Assembly: GCF_000208745.1 (NCBI RefSeq)
Contig: NC_030850.1
Span: 32,060,099-32,124,098 of the forward strand
Direction of reading: 5' to 3'
Source of the DNA: Theobroma cacao
Lineage: Eukaryota > Streptophyta > Magnoliopsida > Malvales > Malvaceae
Length of the DNA: 64,000 nt
Both the position numbers and the translations under genes were made by a program. Below the pieces are notes generated by a model. The model saw nothing but the letters and a program-made list of their open reading frames with translations. It did no database searches and was not told where the DNA came from. Shown here piece by piece: positions 36,901 through 48,381 of the stretch (position 1 is its first letter; each line of letters opens with the position of its first letter).

Positions 36901-38448
36901 AATTTAATATGTATTTTTGTTGAACATTATAAAATTCGCCTAGATAATTACACTTGATTTTCAGTATTTTATTTCCTTTTTAGTGAGAGAAACATTAAAT
37001 TTTTTAAACTTACTCTTCATCAATCACGTGTTATATGGCAATATTCTTGTATTCTTGCATTCTCCTCACATTCTGCTTTCATCACTCTGTTATCGATTCC
37101 TTAGACAAGTAAAACTGTCCTAATTCCTAAGCATATTCTTCTTTAAGTAACGTATTCTCTTTATTCCCCGAACTTTTGCAATTCAATCTCGGTTCTTACG
37201 TTTCAGTAACTAAAAAAAGTTAGGAACTTGTACTTCCCCGATTCCAATTAACCTTATCTTTTCAACTTTGAGAAAGAATTTATTTGGCAAAGCTTTGATT
37301 CCCTTGCGTGATACTTGGGTCGGGGCTTTATTGCACGCATTGACCATGCAAAACTCCAAAGACGCTCGCTCATATTATTTATGTTTAATTACCAAGGCAA
37401 GGATATAAACAGAAAACAAGAAATATAATTAATTAAAAATAAATTTGGTTTAAGGAATAAGCAAGAAAATTAATATCGACAAAAAAAGCTTCCAGTTTTA
37501 TCCGCCAGCAATCTTCAGTGTTCGAGAGAAATCACTTGGCCACTACATCCACTTTTTCCTTACCTATATTAGCCCAGAGATGACACTGTTAATTTAACCC
37601 AAAAAAAAGAAATAATACTTTATAGTCATCAAATCAATTATTCAACGGGGTGCCCATGCCTTGGAAACTTTTTACTGCATTTTTTACTATGTTAACCGAT
37701 AACTTACAACAGCTAATTAGCTTTAGCCAAGAATAAGGCTGGCTTGGAGCCTTGGACCCACAAAAAAAAATAAAAAAGGAAAATACCTCAGTGCTACAAA
37801 TTCCCTCCAGAAAGTTCCTTGTCTACCTTCTCATGTCTGGCGCACCAAAAGCATAAACAAAATCAAATTCTTCAAGAAATTAAGGTGAATACTGAATAGC
37901 ATTGCCCATGTCAATGGCATTATGGCCCATAAGGGCTCCAGGAAAAATTTTTTATTACTATTAAATTTTGTGGTTTGAAGCTGAATCACCTGGTACAGCA
38001 AGTATCTAGTTCCCACCAACCATTTCCATTTCTGCGTCTCAGGAAGAGGCAGCCCGGCCAAGTCAAGCGCTAATAGAAAGTGTCTAGTTCTCTTAGCTAG
38101 AGTCAATGTTAGCATACATACATCCATACATGGATCACCCTTCAAATTTTAACCCTTTTTGTTCTTTGAGACAAGGACTTCATTGTCGCTTTTCAGTTTC
38201 TATGCGTTTCTGGATGTAACTTTTAGTCATACCTTCCATTCATGGTACAGGGAAACAATTACTTGATTTGTTTTTCATGTACTAAATGATTTCACTGAAA
38301 GAAGAAAAGCAAAAATGCCAAGGTAACCAATTGGCGGAAACCAGAAACTAACCATCACCAAACCAACCGCCCAAACTTTTTTTTTTTCTAGATAACTTGA
38401 TTCTATTTTTTATTCAATTTCATTACGCACCCATTTCCTTTATTTCTC
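33907..38448. other. Intergenic region between pectinesterase and stachyose synthase
   Basis: Divergent intergenic space between the minus-strand pectinesterase and the plus-strand stachyose synthase, so it should hold both promoters. A TTATAAT-like TATA element for the pectinesterase is readable on the minus strand at about 34005-34014. The rest is AT-rich, with a TA microsatellite at 34619-34636. No gene was supported. Confidence 0.6.
34619..34636. repeat. (TA)n microsatellite
   Basis: Uninterrupted AT dinucleotides in intergenic DNA. Confidence 0.85.
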
Positions 38449-38456
38449 TATATATA
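38449..38456 (+). promoter_or_regulatory. TATA box of stachyose synthase
   Basis: TATATATA, followed by a leader of about 490 bases that contains no ATG before the main start at 38980. The absence of any upstream ATG over that length supports a start of transcription near 38485. Confidence 0.6.
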
Positions 38457-38979
38457 CGCGTGTGCATAGCTGAACAATCTCACCACCATTCTTCTGTGTG
38501 CAAGCAAGCATTTCTTCAAGCTCTCTTTAACAGTATTCTTTTGTTAGTTCATCAGCGTTATTGTTCTTCAACTACCTTAACTCTTCTTCCTCGTAAATCT
38601 TTTCCTAAACCATCTATTTTTGTTAAGTGTATCAAAGATTGCTACTTTCAATTCCGCTGCGTTGATTTTCTTGTAAATCTCTCGTTTCCCTATTCGTTTA
38701 GTCTGTATCATAAAAGCAAATTAGCACTTTTTGCTTCTGGTGCTGAGTTAAAGAAGATATCATAGATAACAGATTTTTAGGCGTTGGAGTTTTAACTAAA
38801 ATCTCTAGTGATTCAGATTCCAAAAAAGTGATCCTTGGTGCTCATAATAAACCCTGAAGGTTGCTCTCCATTTCCACATTGGGAACTGAAACTCAAGTTT
38901 CATCTAGCCTTTGAGAGTTTTACGTACTTTGTTCTTTCCTGTTTCTTGTTTTCGCTTTAGTTCTCCTTTTGACTTGGCC

Positions 38980-41862
38980 ATGGCACCTCCAAACAATCCC
39001 GCTAATTCCACTTTCAGTCTTCTCCGCTCCAGGAGTTTGGAGAAGTACTTTGATTTGTCTAATGGCAAGTTCAGTGTCAAAGGCTTTCCTTTACTATATG
39101 ATGTTCCTAGCAATGTCACTTTCACACCTTTTTCGTCTATCTGTGACTCCTCAAAGTCTGATGCTCCTCTTCCCCTGCTTCAGCGTGTCCAGGCTCTGTC
39201 TCACGAAGGTGGGTTCCTAGGATTCAGCAAGGATGAATCCTCCGATCGGATGATGAACTCTTTGGGTAGATTCAGTAATAGGAACTTTTTGAGTGTCTTT
39301 AGGTTTAAAACCTGGTGGTCTACACAATGGGTGGGAACTTCCGGATCTGATTTGCAAATGGAAACCCAATGGGTAGTCTTAGATGTCCCTGAAATAAGGT
39401 CCTATGTTATAATTATACCCATCATTGAAGGGGGTTTCAGGTCTGCTCTTTGTCCTGGCAATGATGGCCATGTCATGATCTTTGCTGAGAGTGGCTCAAC
39501 TCAAGTCAAGGCATCTTCTTTCAATTCAATTGCCTATGTTCATGTGTCTAAAAACCCTTTCAACTTGATGAAAGAAGCATTTAGTGCTATTAGGGTTCAT
39601 CTTAATACCTTTAAGCTCTTGGAAGAGAAAAATGTTCCTTCTATCATTGACAAATTTGGTTGGTGCACTTGGGATGCATTTTACTTAACCGTAGAACCAG
39701 CTGGTGTATGGCAGGGTGTGAAAGAATTTGCTGAGGGCGGTGTCTCACCAAGGTTTATCATTATCGATGATGGCTGGCAAAGTATCAATCATGATAGTGA
39801 TAACCCCAACGAGGATGCGAAAAACCTTGTTCTGGGTGGGGAGCAGATGACTGCCAGGCTTCACAGATTTGTAGAGGGCGAGAAGTTCAGAAAATATAAG
39901 GGAGGGTCCTTCTTGGGTCCTAATGCTCCTTCATTCAATCCACAGAAGCCCAAGATGCTGATCACAAAGGCCATTGAAATCGAACACGCCACCAAGGCTC
40001 GTGACAAGGCCCTTCAGTCTGGTGCCACTGATGCTTCAGAGTTTGAATCCAAGATTAAGAAGCTGAAACAAGAATTGGATGATATGTTTGAAGGAGATGA
40101 GAGCAGCCTTTCAGGTGGGGGTTGTGGAAGCTGTGGCTGCAAGGCTGGTAACTACGGCATGAAGGCTTTTACAAGGGATTTGAGAACCAAGTTCAAAGGT
40201 TTGGATGACATTTGGGTGTGGCATGCTCTTTGTGGTGCCTGGGGTGGTGTTAGACCAGGAGTAGCTCACCTCAATTGCAAGGTGGCCCATTGCCATGTCT
40301 CTTCGGGACTCAAGGGGACGATGCCAGATTTGGCTGTTGACAAAATTGTTGAAGGTGGGATTGGACTTGTTCACCCAAGTCAAGCTGATGATTTCTACGA
40401 CTCTATGCATTCTCACCTTGCGAAATCTGGTGTCACCGGAGTAAAAGTGGATGTCATTCATGTAAGTGATTTAAAATTTAAGTACAATATTTAATCTGTT
40501 TGTATATTTTATGTTTATTGAGCAACAGTAATAATTATATATGAATATTTTCAATCCAGACTCTTGAATATGTATCTGAAGAATTAGGAGGCAGGGTGGA
40601 ACTTGCCAAGGCTTATTACGATGGGTTGTCAAAATCGTTGTCAAAGAACTTCAAAGGAACTGGAATTATCTCCAGCATGCAACAATGCAACGACTTTTTC
40701 TTCCTTGGGACAAAGCAGATAGCCATGGGTAGAGTTGGTAAGAAAGCTAAAACAGAAGGTCTTTTTCGTCCTAATCTACTTACGTAAGAGAACATCATTT
40801 AATTAACTAACGGAATTTAATTATTGTTTCAACAGGTGATGATTTCTGGTTCCAGGATCCAAATGGGGATCCTAACGGAGTTTTCTGGTTGCAAGGTGTT
40901 CACATGATCCACTGTGCTTATAACAGTTTGTGGATGGGTCAGATCATACAACCTGATTGGGATATGTTCCAATCTGACCACGTTTGCGCCAAATATCATG
41001 CTGGATCGAGGGCAATTTGCGGTGGACCAGTCTACCTCAGTGACTCCCTTGGTTCTCACGATTTTGATCTTATTAAGAAGCTTGTTTACCCTGATGGCAC
41101 CATCCCCAAGTGCCTGCGCTATGCCCTTCCAACCAGAGACTGCCTTTTCGTAAACCCTCTGTTTGACAACAAGTCCATTCTCAAGCTATGGAACTTCAAC
41201 AAGGTACCTCCCGTTGTTATAAAATTTTTTCTTCGTACATGGACTTACTTGGATATCTTGACTAAATGTATTCTCTCTTTATGCAGTATGGGGGTGTTAT
41301 TGGAGCTTTCAACTGCCAAGGAGCCGGCTGGGTTAGCAAGGAGCGGAGGATCAAGGGCTATCCACAGTGCTACAAGCCTGTCTCCGGTACTGTGCATGTC
41401 ACTGATATTGAATGGGACCAATGTATGGAAGCTGCTGAAATTGGTGAGGCCGAAGAGTATGTGGTCTACCTTGACGAGGCCGAGAAACTGCTGTTTGTGT
41501 CACCAAAATCTGATCCGATTCAAGTCACTGTCCAACCATCTTCATTTGAGATTTTCAGCTTTGTGCCCATGAAAAAGCTAGGTCGCGTTGCCAAATTCGC
41601 CCCTATTGGTCTAACTAACATGTTTAATTCTGGAGGAACAATTCAAGAATTGGATTACAACGAGGTTGGAGCAGGCCCTGCTGCTAGGATCAAAGTTAAA
41701 GGTGGTGGGAATTTCCTAGCCTATTCCAACTTTCCTCCAAAGAGCTGTTATATGAATGGTGCTGCGGTGGCTTCTGAGTGGTCAGCCGACGGCAAACTGA
41801 CGCTGAACGTTCCTTGGATTGAAGAGGCTGGTGGAATTTCTGACGTAGTTTTTGTCTTTTAA
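38980..41862 (+). CDS. STS: Stachyose synthase (galactinol-raffinose galactosyltransferase)
   Basis: Raffinose-family oligosaccharide enzyme that moves galactose from galactinol to raffinose. Exons 38980-40461, 40560-40737, 40836-41203 and 41287-41862 join in frame to 867 aa, the usual length for stachyose synthases. GH36/raffinose-synthase motifs are present: DKFGWCTWDAFYL, RFIIIDDGWQS, VKVDVIHTLEYV (catalytic Asp in KVDV), QPDWDMFQSDHVCAKYH and VYLSDSLGSHDFD (acid/base Asp). A lysine-rich, probably helical insertion between about residues 300 and 380, ending near a CGSCGC cysteine cluster, separates stachyose synthases from raffinose synthases. The earlier in-frame codon at 38911 is TTG, so the ATG at 38980 (MAPPNNPANS) is taken as the start. 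The enzyme is cytosolic, as no signal peptide is seen. A raffinose-hydrolysing paralogue is the main alternative. Confidence 0.9.
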
Positions 41863-44800
41863 TTTGCTGATCTTAACCCTTTTAAGGGCGTAGTAGCTTT
41901 GAACTCAGGAAGGACGTAGATTCATCCATTTATTAATTGGAAGTTATTTTAAATTTAATGTATTTTAATTGTCTGTCTCCACTATATATGCACTTTCCCA
42001 AGTTTTTTTAATTATTACTGAGAATATACATATCAGTAAGAATGAACAGAAAATATACATGAATCTTAAAGTGAAGGAGAGACACAATTATAGAGAAGAG
42101 ATATTCTTGGATCGTTTTGTTTTAGACCATATTCTTTTAGCTATGGGCTAATAAAGTAATAAAGCTAAGGCTAAGGGCCAGGATAAAATCAGATCAGATA
42201 CTGCTTTAGGACGTATAGCAAAGAGATTGTATCCAGGCTTCTTTGAAATAATTATATATTCATGTACAGGGGACACGCTAGAATCTCCCACCAAGATGTT
42301 TCTAACAACGTTTTGATAGCAACTGCCACAAAAATCAGCTGTTACAGTTGCAAGCAGGCCTTTAGGTCACTTTTTGTTGGATCGTTTGAGGCAAACTTTT
42401 AATCCATTTAACCAATTTCGGTTACTCTTAAGCTCTACAGTTAAGTAGTACAACTTTACAGGAAATTAGGCTGACAGTTGGAAAATGTGACGCTGTTCAT
42501 GTCTTGAAACATTGGCCACTAGCAGGGCCCTAACTGAAGCAAGTTGACGATGGATTGAAAATAAAGCTGGTTTTAGACATAAAGAAAAAAGAGAACACCG
42601 ATTGCTGACCTTGAAGCATCGTAACAAAAATTCGAAAGATAACTTGGAATCAGGAAAAAGGCCAAAAATTGTCATGAACAAATGGTTGCTTCACTGCTTC
42701 ATATTTGCAACACTAACAAAAGTAACTTTTAATAAATAAAAAAAGTAAAAGTTTAATCTAAATTAATAAATAGATAATAAATAAACTGTAAATTCTTCTT
42801 CGAAATTAAGTAGCAGACATTCTTTTTAATCAAGACCATTCACATCATGGACTCCGAATCTTTAACAATGTTGTGAGTGAATTAAGAGATATTTTAAAAT
42901 AAAATTAATCTTCTTTAAGTTAGATTTAAATAAATGTAAAAGAATAATATTTTTTATTTTTATTTATTTTTAATTTTTTGCAAAAGAATAGTATTGCTTA
43001 TCCAATGAGAATAGTACCTTTATTAAGACTTCTCTCTTATATCTTATATGTAATTTTGAAAGTAAAATTTATGTCTTCCTCAATATACTTTTAATTTCCA
43101 TCTCTAGTAAAATTTTAATAGGAAGCTACCTGAGAGTTATTTCAGCATAAAAAAAACCCTTCAAATTTTGCCAAGCGTCAAACTTTCACTCCAACACGTG
43201 GCTCTAGACATCAGATAAAGACATGGTCTGAAAGGGCTAGAAGAAAAATTTAAGAACCATTCCAAATGCAAGAACCATGTGTCTGAGACAAAGATTTAAT
43301 TACCCGTCATGTCAAAGGTATCATCACAACTGTGATTCAATGGTCGCCGTTAAAAGTGGTTTTCGGCAGGCAAACGACGTGAACTTTCATTTCATCAACA
43401 CCTGTGCAGCACTGTGGCCCAAGTACCCAGCCAAGCCACTGTACAAAATCCAAAACTTTGGATAATTTCAGTCAATATCTGTCGGCAACAAGGGATTTGA
43501 CATTTATGTACATTATCTGGTATTCCTGATAAAAGGTTAAAAAGATCCGACCAAAACTCAAAAGGAAAAAACATTGAAGTCATGCAAGAGCACGAGTCAG
43601 TTGCTTGTGAAGACGCGTTTAGGCAAATTTCAGTAGGATTATCCACTTCTTTTTGGTCGGTCCAATGTTAACAAAGTTCAGTCCCAACCATACCGATTAA
43701 GAAAAGAGTATCCAAAGATTCTTGAAAAGCGAAAGCCGTAATGGATCACCAACTGTGATTTAACTAACAATAACTAACCGTTATTCAAAGCTTTGAGGCA
43801 AAGAGTTTCTTTTTTTTTTTCTTCCAACTATGTGACTGTTTACGATTCTATCCTCAATGGGTTATTTTATTATGCCATCATGTTATGCTTTCGGTGCATG
43901 CATGGGTCATGGATGCACATTGTAAGTATTGGTCAACCGTCACGTACCATATTTTTGGGAGTTCGATTTTGAAGGGGATAGAATTTAACAAAGCCCAAAC
44001 CCCGGTCCACAAACAGCCCAAAGAGCAAGAGAAAATGAAAACCCTTTAGTAATGGGCTCTATGCAAGACAAAAACAATAATTGGGCCTAGGTATTCAACC
44101 CATTGGACTCCCTTGAGTTTTCTGAACTTAATTCAAGTTTGAACATTCTTGCAGAAAAAAGTCTGAACAAGTTTTTCACCAAACGGTCGATTCATCTATT
44201 GGAGTTGTACCTTTTTGTGGCAGCCTGGTCGGGAAGTTCAATGTTTTCAACGAGTTCGCTTATTTTTTTTTGGACAGAAAATACATTTCATTAATTCCAC
44301 AATTGCATATACACTGAGATAATCAATATTAGACAAAAACAAACATCCCACCCCTTTTGTTTCTCATCCCATGGATTTGAGCCTTGTTAAAAATCTTATC
44401 ATAGTATATTCGGTGAGACAAACCTATGATAAGGAAAAAATAGTACTTATCTACCATGGAATATTACAATCTCTTATACAAATTCAAATTACCCCTTATG
44501 TCTTAGGAACATATTCTTATCATTATCAACAACTTTTTAGATTAACACTGGTAATTCTGATAAATCTTTCCATTCTATCACCTCATCCACCATTTTTTTA
44601 GCAATTTGGGCAATCGAATATGCTGTTCAATTGGTCTCTCTTGGGCAGAAATCAATGGCTTGACAGTTTATCCTCTCCATAAAAAATGCACAATCTTCAA
44701 TTAAGTGACCCAAAGCTCCAGTAATTTGCTATTTATTTATCCATTCTGTAATTACTTGGTTGTCCAAATAAATATCAGTAAGCATAATATGTCCTTTATC

Positions 44801-47343
44801 ACAGATAAAAGAGTTCGCTTTTACTAATGGTTAGAATTCTTTATGTTTATGATGGCTATGTGAGACAGATTTTTAGAGATATATTTTCTCATGTGATATC
44901 GAATATAATTTAAGAAAAATATATTATTTTTTTAATTTTTTATTATAATTACACACAAATCTACTACTTTTAAAATTAATATTTTGTCTCAAATATGTAA
45001 ACGGTATTAATTGTTTAAATATAAAATGTTTAATTCTCTCAAGTCAATTAATAGCGTTCCTTTACACTTGCTGGCCACCCTTAACCAGATTTAGCATTCC
45101 ATGATCAGATCTAGCCAAATCTTCTTGAGCTCCCTTAGGAAGCATTGTGTGCTCCCCTGGAGAGCCCTAGATTGAGCTCTTTATGGAACACCAAATCTGT
45201 GCTCCTTCAAAGTGTGGAAAGAAATTTTTCTTTATAAAAAAAAATAATAATAATAATTTATATAGTAATAATTTTTAAAATTAATGAAAAGTAAAATTGT
45301 TCTAAAAATATTGTTATATTATCAAACTAACAAAAATTTTAACGATTAACTAATAACAAGATTTATGTATTCAATGAAAATATTTTTTTAAAACAGATAA
45401 TTAATTATGAAAATTAATAAACTCACATATAATTATGATCAAAAATCGAAAAGATTAATGTATTTTATCTTATAATTTATCTAGGGGCTAGACTACCTAA
45501 CTTTCAGCCTTCCTTAATTATGTATATATACATACTTGTATTTGAATAAAAGTTAAGCCTTGATAAGCATGCTGATCCTCTATACACAAAACTCTGTTTC
45601 GAGATTGAGTTCCCCGATGACAGATTTCAAACTCAAAGAATCTGTTGCAACCTCTAACCCAATATTTTTTCACCTTCTAATTTTATCTGTAGTAAATTTA
45701 GACACCAAGAGGGGGAATATCCACTTTAACCCTTTGATTAATTATTATCATACCAAGCCTGGAATTTTGAAATTAAAATTAAAAAGAGTAATACGCAAAA
45801 TTGTCAATATTTCAATCCATCCTAAAACTTTTAGCATTTTTCTCTTTTCCAACTTACTTTATAATAATAAATTTGAAGGGTGAAAGAGAACAAAGACGGT
45901 AAGCTAAGGTCATTTCTCATGATAGCTTTTACATGAAATAAAAGGTTTCAATATATACCAAATTTAATATAAGTTTCAAAAGATATATAAAATAAAATAA
46001 TAATTCCAACATAAATAATTTTACTTTTTAAACTCAACATAGAAATTAAATGGAGTGCAAAAAGAGATTTCCACAGGATTTTAGCATAAATGTATTTTTT
46101 AAAAAACTTTGTATTTTAACATTTGATTTAATAATTAGTACATAATTTCTTATTTAGAGAGTAGAGTTTATATCATCCATTTCCAAATTAAAAAGTAAAA
46201 ACCAAAAATTCTAGAAAAATAGAATTGGAATTGTTGGACCAAGTGGTCTATGAGCCACTATTTCTTATGTTTGGTGCAATCAGCTCAAAAATAAATGGGG
46301 GCTTTCAAATGGAGAATGCAACGAGTTTGGACACACCCAAGGCTCGAATTAGACAGACCTCAACTGCTGAGCCCTCAGCGCAATATTTTTTTTGATGAAA
46401 AAAATAAATTTATTACTTGAAATTATTTCTATGTCGCCTACATTGTTTCTATTAAAAATTATTCAATACAATTAGAAATTTTTATTTACGAATTAAATAA
46501 ATTTTATCAATATTTATAATAAACATTTATAATAAAAATTTTAAAAACATAATCAATGAACACATTTCAAAAATATCTCATTCAATACAATTAGAACTCT
46601 TATTTGTCAGCAACTTAGAACTCCTTAATTTGGACTTCAATCATTGCCTCTTGATGCTACTATGTACAATTATAAATACAATTCATATAATCGCTAAATA
46701 TTATTTTAAATGATAAATAAAGATTTAAATATATAATAACTAAAAATATTTATTTTTCCAAATTAATTTTTTAGTATTCATAATTTCATAAATATTATAA
46801 ATTATAAAATTATAGATATAAATTAAAAATATAGATAACAGATAGGGTTTTCTCAATTAATTAAATTAATTTTATATTGAATGTATGAATGATAATTTTT
46901 GCTTTTTAAAAAAAAATATTAATATTAAATTTTTTTTTATAATTGAAAAAAAAAATCAAATCTTACTTTTTGAGTAAAAAGAACATACAATAATTAATAA
47001 ATTAAATACTCAAATATTTAATATTAATACTTTAATATGATAATATTATATTTTTCTATTGGTATCTAGTAAAAAGCATTCAATTCATTCCCGGCACACC
47101 ATTTTTAGCTGCGGACGGTGCACGACAGTAAAAAATAAAAATAAAATAATAGTCTATTTTAAATACTAATATAAAATATTAGTATTGTGCATTACTTTAA
47201 TAATTTTTTCTAGTTTTTACAGTTGGTTACTGTCTAGTGCCTAGTGCCTTACCCTACGGCCTTACCGCCTTACTGCCCGACGCCTGGCTCAGCTGGCTGC
47301 AATAAAGTCAAAACTTTTGCAGCTCATGCAACCTTTCAACCGC
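41863..47343. other. AT-rich intergenic region 3' of stachyose synthase
   Basis: Apart from the stachyose synthase 3' untranslated region and a retroelement RNase H remnant, this stretch is AT-rich with many poly-A/T and TA-rich tracts. No intact gene was supported. The open frames present have no protein-like features. Confidence 0.6.
44583..44800 (-). pseudogene. Remnant of an RNase H-like (RVT_3 type) retroelement domain
   Basis: Read on the minus strand, this gives a degraded match to the plant RNase H-like domain of LINE-type reverse transcriptases and their derivatives: DNQVITEWINK, stop, QITGALGHLIEDC, FCPRETN, stop, TAYSIAQIAKKMVDE. The order fits the typical pattern in which an HxPRExN motif is followed by AHxLA. 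Two in-frame stops and the lack of flanking reverse transcriptase show a dead fragment. Identification is by motif order, so moderate confidence. Confidence 0.55.
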
Positions 47344-47344
47344 T

Positions 47345-47351
47345 TTTATAA
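47345..47351 (+). promoter_or_regulatory. TATA-like element upstream of MIR403
   Basis: TTTATAA, about 175 bases before the hairpin. Telo-box-like motifs follow: TTAGGGTT near 47413 and AAACCCTT near 47441. Placement suits a primary transcript starting near 47378. Confidence 0.4.
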
Positions 47352-47519
47352 CCTTAACGGATCAGGATTCGAACGGAGTATCCGTCATTCGCCACATCTT
47401 AGCCGCTTAAATTAGGGTTCACCCACCTTTCACAGCTCTAAAACCCTTCGCATAACAATTCTGAACAGTCCCTTATTCTCCATTTAGGAGACCAAGGGAA
47501 ATTTGAGGAAAGAAAATAA

Positions 47520-47640
47520 AAAGGAGGAGGCAGATTTCAGGTTTGTGCGTGAATTTAATAAAACCGTAAGCCACAAAAATCTGGAAGGTGGATTTAGTTT
47601 CATGTTAGATTCACGCACAAACTCGTAATCTGTCTTTTCA
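47520..47640 (+). ncRNA. MIR403: miR403 precursor hairpin
   Basis: Positions 47605-47625 match the mature miR403 of Arabidopsis over all 21 bases (from memory), beginning TTAGATTCACG and ending AAACTCG. The opposite arm, about 47538-47560 (GTTTGTGCGTGAATTTAAT core), pairs with it almost completely. The exceptions are G-U pairs and one mismatch near the arm base. The stem extends outward, with AGGAGGCAGATT near 47525-47536 pairing against AATCTGTCTTTT near 47627-47638. The apical part of about 40 bases contains further short pairings (AAAC/GTTT, CCAC/GTGG). miR403 of eudicots targets AGO2 messenger RNA. The mature strand is on the 3' arm, as in known MIR403 genes. Confidence 0.93.
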
Positions 47641-48066
47641 TTCTTTCCTTATCGTTTCTACAGGTCGCTCTCTGTCCAAAATTTTCTCCTTTCCCCTAAA
47701 CGAAATTGCCATTTTTAATCTCTAAGTTTGGAGAACGAAAGGAAAAATTTAGCTGCTCTTGCCAAGCCTACCTGCTGATATAAAGAAGGAAGCAGCAACT
47801 CTCTAAAAGTTCAAGGTAATGATGTCGTATTTTAGATTAAATATTTGTAATTTTATTTAATCAAATAGTGTGTTTGTTTGTTTCGAGGAATTATTTCAGC
47901 ATTTTGATTTGCTCTGTTAGTTAGGAAAAACTTGAATCAAACTATTATTAAAAGCAAAAGGTGAAAACATTACTGAAGAAAAGGAAAAAAAGAGGCAATT
48001 AAAAAAGGGATTAGACTTTCCTAGTAGTAGTATCTTGCAGAAAGCCATACCCCCATACACAGCAGA
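47641..48066. other. Spacer between MIR403 and the 84-aa ORF
   Basis: Probably the 3' part of the primary miR403 transcript. A GT splice-donor-like site follows TTCAAG at about 47816. No reading frame of note was seen. The minus-strand 84-aa ORF ends at the right edge, so the two genes converge here. Confidence 0.4.
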
Positions 48067-48321
48067 TTAGGTACATGAACTTGTTGGAAAACTTTGATAT
48101 TTTATTTTCATTTCTTCAAATATTGCTTCATCAATTAGATCTCCGCACTGAATTCCCTTTTCTTCGAAAGCTACGATAAGTCGGAGGAACAGTTGCTTCA
48201 TATAATTGCCTTCGTTCATCTTAGCTTTATAATTCCTCAGAATCTTGTTGGTCTGCATATGGAAATACTCTGCCACAAAATCTTCAAAATTTTCAGGTGG
48301 CCTCTTTGGTGTCCAAATCAT
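48067..48321 (-). CDS. Small hypothetical protein, 84 aa
   Basis: Intact intronless frame starting MIWTPKRPPENFEDFVAEYF and ending SFPTSSCT. I do not recognise the family. The composition is protein-like: mixed charged and hydrophobic residues, predicted largely helical, no signal peptide and no membrane segment. A conserved-looking run NEGNYMKQLFLRLIVAFEEK is followed by GIQCGDLIDEAIFEEM. On the minus strand, TTTCCCGC, an E2F-type site, and an overlapping TATATT lie about 53-65 bp before the ATG, in keeping with a real promoter and possibly S-phase expression. It converges on MIR403. It could also be a fragment of a larger gene, since an upstream exon cannot be excluded. Confidence 0.5.
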   Translation of the reverse strand: MIWTPKRPPENFEDFVAEYFHMQTNKILRNYKAKMNEGNYMKQLFLRLIVAFEEKGIQCGDLIDEAIFEEMKIKYQSFPTSSCT

Positions 48322-48373
48322 GGTCGAGTGGTTTGTATGAAAATTTGTTGGTTGTACCTTTAAAATTGTGATT

Positions 48374-48381
48374 GCGGGAAA
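48374..48381 (-). promoter_or_regulatory. E2F-like site upstream of the 84-aa ORF
   Basis: TTTCCCGC on the minus strand, matching the E2F consensus TTSSCGSS. It overlaps a TATATT and sits about 53 bp before the ORF start. Confidence 0.45.

Noticed and set aside
38397..38765. 122-codon frame before stachyose synthase
   Set aside because: It begins without an ATG; the whole leader lacks any ATG, so it is untranslated leader.
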